From positions 1 to 31,204 of the forward strand of contig CAJGDJ010000023.1 in NCBI GenBank assembly GCA_904502025.1: DNA of 31,204 bases, read 5' to 3'. This DNA is from an uncultured Muribaculaceae bacterium. Lineage in GTDB: Bacteria; Bacteroidota; Bacteroidia; Bacteroidales; Muribaculaceae. Both the position numbers and the translations under genes were made by a program. This document shows, in pieces, positions 24,432 to 31,204 of this stretch. The notes under the pieces were generated by a model that saw nothing but the letters and a program-made list of their open reading frames with translations, was not told the DNA's origin and made no database searches. The stretch's first letter is position 1; every line of letters begins with the position of its first letter.

Positions 24432-26978
24432 ATGAGAAAACAATTACTCTCAGTGATGCTACTACTTGCAGGATTGATGGCATCGGCACAAGTTGATACA
24501 ATTTTTATCAACGACAAAAATTACCATGTAGATGTAATTGAAAGTCTGGATATCGGTCCTGGTATTCACCATTATCGATTACGCATTCCCGAATATCCGT
24601 TGAATGTGAATATCTTGCAGATGGATATGAATAATCCGTATAATCGCATCGAAACATTTCAAGCATCGGATACACATTTTAAAACCGAAAAATTAGCAAC
24701 AGCATACACTCGTTACAAAAATATGTATGACGATAAACGCCCTATTGCAGGTGCCAATGGAAACTTCTGGTGTGTGACTGGGCAATTGCCTCATAGCGAC
24801 TTGTTGGTAGGAGCTACTTATAACGGTAATCTTCGTAATGGTGAGATTATTACCGAAACTAATGCATATTCCGACCAATGGGACGGTGGTCCTGAACGCA
24901 CCGGTGTGATTGCAGTAGATGAATCAAAAAATCTCTTTATCGAAACAATGAACTATAAAGGATATGCTATCAACGACAAGATTGGCAGTCCTGAAATATA
25001 TCAAACCAATAAGGTGGTTCGTAACAATGAAATAGCGTTGTATAATCACTTCTATGGCCGTTCAAAGGCTTTTATGCCGGTAGATGTGTATAAAGATGAT
25101 AGTGGAACCCGTCACTTCCAATTAGTGGAGGGTGTTGCCACTGAAGTGTATCTCTCAATAAATGAGGGACAACGTTGGATGGCGGGTCAGCCAATGACTT
25201 GCACGGTGGGTGAGGTGAAAACAAACGCTGGTACTGGTACACTTGGCGACTACGATCTCTGTATTGTAGGTCGTGGTGACAAACAAGAATTACTTGCGAA
25301 ACTCGTTGCAGGCGACCAAGTAACTATCAATTATGGATGGACTACTTTAGATGGCGTAACTCCTGTGATTGAGCAACTTATTGGTGGAAATGCTATCGTG
25401 ATGGCTAATGGAGAAATGACAGGTCGCAATGATGATGAAACATATAACTCTCAAGTGTATTCTCGTTGTGCTTATGGTTCAAGTGCCGATGGTCGCACTC
25501 TTTATGTTATCGTTATTGACAAATCAACCGACCCAGTATATGGGACATCGGCAGGTTGTAACACTCGCGTGATGTGTCAAATTGTGAAACATTATGGATG
25601 TGCCAACCTTTGTAATGTTGATGCCGGTGGCTCGGCTCAAATGATGATTGAAGGTAAGGTTATTAATAAAACTACCGAAGGTTCACCACGTGCTGTGGCT
25701 AATGGTTGGTTCTTATATTCAATAGCTCCAAAAGATGATGCAGTGGCACGTCTTGAGTTTAAAGATCTCAAATTACAAGCACCTACATATGCTACTTATT
25801 CACCACAAATCATCGCTTATAACCAATATGGCGACATCGTTGACGATGATTTCAAGGGCTTTACATTGAGTTGTGATGCTTCGTTGGGTACTTGTAACGG
25901 CACTGAGTTTACGGCAGGTGGAGGTGATGCAGTAGGCGAACTTACTGCTTCTTACAACGGTGTGAGTGTGTCAAAAACAATGACAGTAGTAGTGGCTCCA
26001 CTTGCAATACGCATCAAACCAATTCTCATTGACGCAACTCGTGAATATCCTATGGAAGTTACTGCTACAATAGATGACGAAGTGTATATTTATAACCCTG
26101 CGGCTATTACATGGAAAGTAGAAAATAGCGATGTAATTTCAATTGATGAAAATGGAGTGCTTTGTGGTCTAAAAGAAGGGAAATCAATGGTAGTAGGAAC
26201 TATTGGAGATTTTGTTGATACCACTTATGTAACAGTAGAGATAGCATCATCGGCATCAATCTCATTTGCCGACATGAATGGTTGGACAATTAAAGGAGCA
26301 TCAGGTATCACAAATGGTGCTTTAGCCGAAGATGGAACACTATCGTTCACATACGGTTCTCCTCGTGCTGCAACTATTCAAATATCAAAGGATATAACTT
26401 ATTATTCTCTACCCGATAAATTGTGGCTTGAATTTACTCCTACAGTAAACATTAAGAGCATAAATATTGACTTGCGTACGCCACAACATACTAAAATCAA
26501 TAAATTGGAATTGAAACCAACCACAGGCGAAGTGTGGGAAGCAGGTGCTACTCATCGCATCGAATTGCCAATTAGCGAATTGGGTGCCCCTGCCGATTTG
26601 ATTCTCTATCCACTTTCATTGCACTACATCAATTTCACAATTGAAACAAATACTGCTTACAAAGGTGAACAATCAATCAAGATCAGTGAGTTGAGTGCCG
26701 AATATAGTAACTATGCATCGGTTGAGAGTTTAACAATAGGAGAGGGTAGTGGGGTGAAGGTTTATCCTAACCCCGTGAGTGATGGTATATTTACAGTATC
26801 ATCATCAAAAGTGATTAAAAATGTTGATGTATATTCAACAGCAGGAGTGTTGGTTGAATCGGTTAAATGCGATGCTAATAATGTAACTCTCAGTGCATCA
26901 AAACTCGCAAAAGGTATCTATTTTGTGAAAGTAGAAACTGAAGCAGGTGCATCAAACTCTAAACTAATCGTGAAATAA
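24432..26978 (+). CDS. Secreted phosphodiester glycosidase-family protein (NAGPA/DUF2233), paralog 1
   Basis: This 848-residue protein has a signal peptide (1-20, ending at ASAQ). The DUF2233/NAGPA domain (about 100-430) shows GANGNFW (107-113), LIGGN (316-320), SRCAYGSSADGRTLYVIVID (344-363) and NVDAGGSAQMM (395-405). The family includes the human mannose-6-phosphate uncovering enzyme and structurally studied Bacteroides homologues; members cleave sugar-1-phosphodiesters. Then come an Ig-like region (about 440-525), a Big_2-like domain (about 525-610), a carbohydrate-binding-like beta-sandwich (about 612-760) and a type IX secretion tail (about 770-848: VKVYPNPVSDGIF to GIYFVKVETEAGASNSKLIVK). 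It is therefore expected at the cell surface or outside. In the DxGGS motif, Ala replaces the usual first Gly. The substrate is unknown. It is followed after 16 bp by a paralog. Confidence 0.87.
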   Translation: MRKQLLSVMLLLAGLMASAQVDTIFINDKNYHVDVIESLDIGPGIHHYRLRIPEYPLNVNILQMDMNNPYNRIETFQASDTHFKTEKLATAYTRYKNMYDDKRPIAGANGNFWCVTGQLPHSDLLVGATYNGNLRNGEIITETNAYSDQWDGGPERTGVIAVDESKNLFIETMNYKGYAINDKIGSPEIYQTNKVVRNNEIALYNHFYGRSKAFMPVDVYKDDSGTRHFQLVEGVATEVYLSINEGQRWMAGQPMTCTVGEVKTNAGTGTLGDYDLCIVGRGDKQELLAKLVAGDQVTINYGWTTLDGVTPVIEQLIGGNAIVMANGEMTGRNDDETYNSQVYSRCAYGSSADGRTLYVIVIDKSTDPVYGTSAGCNTRVMCQIVKHYGCANLCNVDAGGSAQMMIEGKVINKTTEGSPRAVANGWFLYSIAPKDDAVARLEFKDLKLQAPTYATYSPQIIAYNQYGDIVDDDFKGFTLSCDASLGTCNGTEFTAGGGDAVGELTASYNGVSVSKTMTVVVAPLAIRIKPILIDATREYPMEVTATIDDEVYIYNPAAITWKVENSDVISIDENGVLCGLKEGKSMVVGTIGDFVDTTYVTVEIASSASISFADMNGWTIKGASGITNGALAEDGTLSFTYGSPRAATIQISKDITYYSLPDKLWLEFTPTVNIKSINIDLRTPQHTKINKLELKPTTGEVWEAGATHRIELPISELGAPADLILYPLSLHYINFTIETNTAYKGEQSIKISELSAEYSNYASVESLTIGEGSGVKVYPNPVSDGIFTVSSSKVIKNVDVYSTAGVLVESVKCDANNVTLSASKLAKGIYFVKVETEAGASNSKLIVK
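26317..26426 (+). repeat. 110-bp tract identical to 28868-28977
   Basis: This stretch of the carbohydrate-binding-like region of paralog 1 is base-for-base identical to the matching part of paralog 2, including synonymous positions, while the catalytic domains differ at many positions. It suggests recent gene conversion. Confidence 0.85.
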
Positions 26979-26994
26979 TTAAATCTCATACGAT

Positions 26995-29529
26995 ATGAAA
27001 AAGATTTTATCACTTGTTGCCACAATGGCAATCACATTATCGGCGAGTGCCGAAATTATACCTATTCAAGGGACTGACTATCAGATGGATATGTTGATTG
27101 ATCGTGATTTGGGTCCAGGGGTAAACTATAAACGTCTTCGTATTCCCGATTTTCCATTGAATGTCAACATGATTACTATGGACCTCAACAATCCATATAA
27201 CCGTGTTGAAACTACTCAAGGTGGTGAACAACTTGGAAAAACTGAAAAACTTGCTAACGCATATACACGACAATATACAGAAGAAAAACGCCCATTGGCA
27301 GGTGCTAATGGTAACTTCTGGTGTGTGTCGGGTCAATGGCCATGGGCTGAATATCTTGTAGGTGCAACATTCAATGGTAATGTGCGTAATGGTGAGATTA
27401 TTACCGAAACTAATGCTCATACCGACTGGTGGGGGCACAATAATGGCTCGCCTGGTTGTGTGGCTATCACACCCGACAAGAGAATGTATATCGACTTCAT
27501 GTATTATAGAGGTTGGGTGACAAATGCAAAGTTAGGATCACTTGTGATTCACCAAACAAATAAACTTGTGCGTGATGGCGAAATTGGTCTTTATAACCAT
27601 TTCTTCGGTCGTGATAAAAGTTTTATCCCTGCTGACCAATATGCCGACGAGAGTGGTACTCAACGCTTGCGTAGAGCAGAAAACGTATCGACAGAGGTTT
27701 ACCTCAAAATCAACGAAGGAAATGAGTGGATGGTCGGTCGCCCAATGTCATGTACTGTGCAAGAGGTGAAAACAGATGCTGGTGCAGGTCAACTTGGCGA
27801 TTATGACCTATGTCTTATGGGACGTGGTGCCAATAAAGACCTCCTTGCTTCGCTTGTTCCCGGTGATGTATTGACTATCGACCTCAAATGGTTGCAACCT
27901 GACGGTACTGCTCCTGAAATTGAACAACTTATTGGTGGTAACGGAGTGGTAATGGTTGATGGCGTATTAACCGACCTCAACACAGTGGATTCATATAACT
28001 CAAAAACATATTCGCGTACAGCTTATGGAACAACGGCTGACCGCAAAACACTTATCAATGTGGTAATTGACATGTCGGTTGATCCTGTTTATGGCAAGTC
28101 GGCTGGTTGTAACACATTTGTGATGTGTGATATTATGAAATACTTTGGCTGTACCAACATTATGAACATGGACGCAGGTGGTTCTGCTCAAATGATGGTT
28201 GAAGGTAAGGTTATTAACAAAACAACAGAGGGAACTCCTCGTGCGGTGGCTAATGGCTGGTTCTTCTACTCAATAGCTCCGCAAGATGATGTGATTACAC
28301 GCCTTGAGTTTGAAGAATATTCACTTCAAGCACCTATTTATTCTCAATATCAACCTGTGATTCTTGGGTATAACCAATATGGCGATTTGATTGATAAAAA
28401 TGTGCAAGGATTTACGCTTTCTTGCCCCGATTCACTTGGAACATGTGATGGAATGAAGTTTATCGCCGGGGGTAACGCTTGTCAAAGCGAATTAACCGCA
28501 ACTTATAATGGTGTGAGTGTAACAAAGAAAATAGAAGTTGTTGATGCTGAAATCGCAATCCGCATCAAGCCTATCCTTATTGATGCCACTCGCGAATATC
28601 CAATGGAAGTTACAGCCCAAATCGGAGAAAATATATATACCTACGATGCTGCTTCAATAAAGTGGACAGTTGAAGACCCTTCAGTGGCTGATATTGATGA
28701 AAATGGTGTGCTTCGTGGATATAAAGAGGGTACTACTCAAGTTGTTGGATTAGTAGGAGAATTCCTTGACACAACAACAGTAACAGTTGAAATAGCTCCT
28801 GCTCCTAAAATGGAATTAAATGATATGAATGGTTGGACTATTAAAGGAGCATCGGGTATCACAAATAGTGCTTTAGCCGAAGATGGAACACTATCGTTCA
28901 CATACGGTTCTCCTCGTGCTGCAACTATTCAAATATCAAAGGATATAACTTATTATTCTCTACCCGATAAATTGTGGTTTGAATTTACTCCTACAGTGAA
29001 TATCAAGAGCATAAATATTGACTTGCGTTCACCTCAACACACTAAAATCAATAAGTTGGAATTGAAGCCAACTTCAGGCGAAGTGTGGGAAGCAGGAGCA
29101 ACTCATCGCATAGAATTGCCAATTAGCGAATTGGGCGACCCTGCAGATTTGATTCTATATCCTCTTTCATTACACTATATCAATTTCACAATTGAAACAA
29201 ATACAGCTTACAAAGGTGAACAATCAATCAAGATTAGTGAACTATCAGCAGAATATAACAATTATGTATCGGTTGAAAGCATAACCATAGGTGATGGTAG
29301 TGGTGTAAATATATATCCTAATCCTGTTACAAACGGCTCATTTACAGTGTCGTCATCTAAAGAGATTGAAAATGTTGATGTATATTCGGCCACCGGTATT
29401 ATTGTTGCATCTCAAAAGTGTAACGATAACAACGTTACTATCAATGCTTCATCACTCTCAGCCGGAATTTACTTTGTGAAAGTAGAAACTGTTGCAGGTT
29501 CAATAATCTCAAAATTGATAGTGGAATAA
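26995..29529 (+). CDS. Secreted phosphodiester glycosidase-family protein (NAGPA/DUF2233), paralog 2
   Basis: This 844-residue protein has the same architecture as the preceding gene. There is a signal peptide (about 1-19), and an NAGPA domain with GANGNFWCV, LIGGNGVVMVDG, SRTAYGTTADRKTLINVVID and NMDAGGSAQMMVEG. Ig-like and Big_2-like modules, a carbohydrate-binding-like domain and a type IX tail (VNIYPNPVTNGSF to GIYFVKVETVAGSIISKLIVE) follow. The catalytic domains are clearly diverged, for example EYLVGATFNGNV against DLLVGATYNGNL, while the C-terminal modules are nearly identical. This may mean different substrates with the same surface targeting. It starts 16 bp after paralog 1, probably in one operon, and is followed by a terminator. 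Confidence 0.87.
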   Translation: MKKILSLVATMAITLSASAEIIPIQGTDYQMDMLIDRDLGPGVNYKRLRIPDFPLNVNMITMDLNNPYNRVETTQGGEQLGKTEKLANAYTRQYTEEKRPLAGANGNFWCVSGQWPWAEYLVGATFNGNVRNGEIITETNAHTDWWGHNNGSPGCVAITPDKRMYIDFMYYRGWVTNAKLGSLVIHQTNKLVRDGEIGLYNHFFGRDKSFIPADQYADESGTQRLRRAENVSTEVYLKINEGNEWMVGRPMSCTVQEVKTDAGAGQLGDYDLCLMGRGANKDLLASLVPGDVLTIDLKWLQPDGTAPEIEQLIGGNGVVMVDGVLTDLNTVDSYNSKTYSRTAYGTTADRKTLINVVIDMSVDPVYGKSAGCNTFVMCDIMKYFGCTNIMNMDAGGSAQMMVEGKVINKTTEGTPRAVANGWFFYSIAPQDDVITRLEFEEYSLQAPIYSQYQPVILGYNQYGDLIDKNVQGFTLSCPDSLGTCDGMKFIAGGNACQSELTATYNGVSVTKKIEVVDAEIAIRIKPILIDATREYPMEVTAQIGENIYTYDAASIKWTVEDPSVADIDENGVLRGYKEGTTQVVGLVGEFLDTTTVTVEIAPAPKMELNDMNGWTIKGASGITNSALAEDGTLSFTYGSPRAATIQISKDITYYSLPDKLWFEFTPTVNIKSINIDLRSPQHTKINKLELKPTSGEVWEAGATHRIELPISELGDPADLILYPLSLHYINFTIETNTAYKGEQSIKISELSAEYNNYVSVESITIGDGSGVNIYPNPVTNGSFTVSSSKEIENVDVYSATGIIVASQKCNDNNVTINASSLSAGIYFVKVETVAGSIISKLIVE
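28868..28977 (+). repeat. 110-bp tract identical to 26317-26426
   Basis: The second copy of the perfectly conserved tract, inside paralog 2. Similarity continues on both sides with scattered, mostly synonymous differences. Confidence 0.85.
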
Positions 29530-29575
29530 ATATTGGAATATTAGGCGGATAAATACCTCATAAATAAAAACCGTA

Positions 29576-29615
29576 AAAAACGAGCGATGTCATGGTGTTG
29601 ATGTAGCTCGTTTTT
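29576..29615 (+). terminator. Terminator after the glycosidase pair
   Basis: AAAAACGAGC (29576-29585) pairs with GCTCGTTTTT (29606-29615) around a 20-base loop, with T-rich sequence following. It lies 46 bp after the stop of paralog 2. The A-run/T-run ends could work in both directions. Confidence 0.75.
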
Positions 29616-29682
29616 ATATATTTTTAGGCTAAAGTCAGCAAAAATTAATGAATGAGGAAACTTAAATTCAAATAATTTTATA

Positions 29683-29690
29683 TATCTTTG
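29683..29690 (+). promoter_or_regulatory. Predicted -7 box for the PD40/amidase genes (TATCTTTG)
   Basis: An exact -7 match identical to that of the nuo promoter, about 113 bp before the ATG. No exact -33 TTTG lies at the usual spacing. The leader would be about 105 nt. Confidence 0.5.
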
Positions 29691-29803
29691 TACATCTATA
29701 CACTTTAACTTCGAATGATTGTGCTCGTTTGAGGTTGTTGGTATATGTAAAAGCTTATTAACAAAGAACTAACATAAAATATTAACTTTATAATACCATT
29801 TTT

Positions 29804-30697
29804 ATGAAAAAACTGTTACTCTCAATCATGGCAATTGTTGGCGTAATGTCGATGAATGCACAAATTGCAGAAGTAGAGTCGGTAACTCCTTTGCTAAAAG
29901 GAGTGGAGAGCGAAATGTATCATCCTATACTTAGCTCTGACGGCTCTCAATTATTGTTTTCAGAGGTAAACTTCAAAGGCTTGAGATTGTATGATTTTAA
30001 CGATAATGTAGTCGTTAAAGTAAGTACAGAGGCTCGTGCCGGTTTTGATGCGTCGTTTTCTCCCGATGGAAAAGAAATTTATTTCGTTACTCAAACTCGA
30101 GAAGGTGTTCGTAATCTACGTCAAGTAAAGAAGTATGATATTGCTTCTCGTCAAACAATCGAAATGACACAACAAGGTCGTGTAGTAGGTCGCCTGGTTG
30201 CTACCGCAAAAGGTTTTGCTACTACTGTAGATGGAAAACTCGTTACAACCGATTCAAAAGCAACACGTGTTCGCACTGAGGGTGCTCAACTTTTCATTGC
30301 TAAAAATGGTGTTGAAAAGGCTTATACTCCAATCGAAGGTAGTGCAGGTTATATTTGGGCATCTCTTTCACCCGACGGAAAGAAAGTAATGTTTTTTGCA
30401 GCAGCTCACGGTATTGTGATTACCGACCTCAATGGAAATATTCTTGCTATGCCGGGTAATTATGAATCACCGGTGTGGTATGGTAACGATCACATCGTAG
30501 CAATGAATGCTACTAACGATGGTTACAATTATCACTCTTCTCAAATCCTACTTCTCTCTGTTGACGGTTCGCAAAAACAGGAACTCACTAAACCTGAGTC
30601 AATGACAATGAATCCAACGGCATCAATTGAGGCAGGAAAGATTGTTTATTCAACAATCGACGGACGTCTTTATCAAATGAATATCAAACTAAAATAA
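29804..30697 (+). CDS. Secreted PD40/TolB-like beta-propeller protein
   Basis: This 297-residue protein has a signal peptide (1-19, ending MSMNAQ). At least three propeller-blade signatures of the PD40 type are visible: PILSSDGSQLLFSE (41-54), ASFSPDGKEIYFVT (83-96) and ASLSPDGKKVMFFA (186-199). No enzymatic domain, lipobox or type IX tail is present, so it may be periplasmic. Such propellers usually bind proteins or glycans. It starts a new transcription unit after the terminator at 29576 and is 18 bp upstream of the amidase gene, so it probably works with the amidase. The exact role is unknown. Confidence 0.8.
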   Translation: MKKLLLSIMAIVGVMSMNAQIAEVESVTPLLKGVESEMYHPILSSDGSQLLFSEVNFKGLRLYDFNDNVVVKVSTEARAGFDASFSPDGKEIYFVTQTREGVRNLRQVKKYDIASRQTIEMTQQGRVVGRLVATAKGFATTVDGKLVTTDSKATRVRTEGAQLFIAKNGVEKAYTPIEGSAGYIWASLSPDGKKVMFFAAAHGIVITDLNGNILAMPGNYESPVWYGNDHIVAMNATNDGYNYHSSQILLLSVDGSQKQELTKPESMTMNPTASIEAGKIVYSTIDGRLYQMNIKLK

Positions 30698-30700
30698 GAT

Positions 30701-30706
30701 AGGAGG
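30701..30706 (+). promoter_or_regulatory. Strong Shine-Dalgarno of the amidase gene
   Basis: AGGAGG with a 9-base spacer to the ATG at 30716. Most other starts in the window lack such a motif. Confidence 0.6.
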
Positions 30707-30715
30707 ACACAAGAT

Positions 30716-31204
30716 ATGAAAAAGAAATTTTTTGCATTAATGCTTGCCGGTGTGGCTACATTGTCGGCTATGGCAACAGATTATAGTGACCTCATTATCT
30801 ATATCAACCCCGGTCATGGTGGTCACGATCAATCAAATGACCGTAACGTAGTGGTTTATCCTTATGAGTTGGGCGACACTATGGGCTTTTGGGAATCAAA
30901 GTCAAATATGGACAAAGCGTTTCGTATGCGTGAATTGTTACGCGAACTTGGTGCTACAGTATATATGTCGCGTGTAACAAACACTTCAGCCGATGACTTG
31001 GGTTTGGAAACAATAGGTCGTCTTGCTAATGCAACCGGTGCCGACCTTTTCCTATCAATACACTCAAATGCAACCGGTACATCTAACCGTGTGAACTTCC
31101 CAATTATTTTCTATCGTGGATATGATAATGAACCTGTTATCCCCGAAGCAAAAGAATGGGCTCGTGCAATTGGTGAGAATTTGTTGACCAACGATGCTAC
31201 GATA
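30716..31204 (+). CDS. N-acetylmuramoyl-L-alanine amidase (Amidase_3), partial at window end
   Basis: The frame is open for 163 codons to the end of the window. A signal peptide (about 1-20, ending SAMAT) is followed by an Amidase_3 domain. The zinc ligands can be placed at the His in INPGHGGHD (about residue 36), the Glu in FWESKSNMD (about 61) and the His in LSIHSNA (about 117). The domain cleaves the bond between MurNAc and L-Ala in peptidoglycan. The start is supported by a strong Shine-Dalgarno AGGAGG (30701-30706), nine bases before the ATG, which is unusual in this phylum. The C-terminus, and any extra domain, lies outside the window. Neighbouring glycosidase-type and propeller proteins suggest an envelope-remodelling role. 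Confidence 0.88.
   Translation, partial: MKKKFFALMLAGVATLSAMATDYSDLIIYINPGHGGHDQSNDRNVVVYPYELGDTMGFWESKSNMDKAFRMRELLRELGATVYMSRVTNTSADDLGLETIGRLANATGADLFLSIHSNATGTSNRVNFPIIFYRGYDNEPVIPEAKEWARAIGENLLTNDATI

Overview
The window looks like a chromosomal segment from an anaerobic member of the Bacteroidota, most likely order Bacteroidales. The evidence is AT-rich intergenic DNA, TAnnTTTG-type -7 promoter boxes, almost no Shine-Dalgarno sequences, a fused NuoCD, an 11-subunit Nuo gene set without nuoEFG, a short ATP synthase epsilon subunit, type IX secretion C-terminal domains, and a TonB receptor paired with a lipoprotein that has an acidic export signal. All convincing genes lie on the + strand. 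I cannot name a genus.

Left region (1-6800): a 5'-truncated BspA-type leucine-rich-repeat gene with a type IX secretion tail, ended by a strong terminator. It is followed by 0.57 kb of intergenic DNA rich in short tandem repeats and hairpins, then an orphan tyrosine recombinase. Next come a ZIP-family metal transporter (zupT) and a two-gene outer-membrane uptake unit: a TonB-dependent receptor and, 5 bp later, a lipoprotein built from two related domains.

Central region (6937-24140): one energy-conservation locus with a promoter at its left end, a structured leader, and a terminator at its right end. The order is nuoA-nuoB-nuoCD-nuoH, then atpD-atpC-atpB-atpE-atpF-atpH-atpA-atpG, then nuoI-nuoJ-nuoK-nuoL-nuoM-nuoN. 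The complete ATP synthase gene set sits inside the Nuo gene set, joined by gaps of only 33 bp (nuoH/atpD) and 43 bp (atpG/nuoI), and I see no promoter or terminator at either junction. This suggests that the proton-pumping complex I-like enzyme and the F1Fo synthase that uses its gradient are transcribed together. It is the most striking feature of the window.

Right region (24141-31204): an envelope/secretion locus. Two tandem paralogous secreted phosphodiester glycosidases (DUF2233/NAGPA family) have Ig-like, Big_2-like and carbohydrate-binding-like modules and type IX tails, and share a perfectly identical 110-bp tract. They are followed by a secreted PD40-type beta-propeller protein and a zinc-dependent N-acetylmuramoyl-L-alanine amidase that runs off the window end. 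Together they suggest exported enzymes acting on cell-surface glycans or peptidoglycan.

No tRNA, rRNA, CRISPR array or insertion sequence was seen. Family assignments come from motif recognition; no database search was run.
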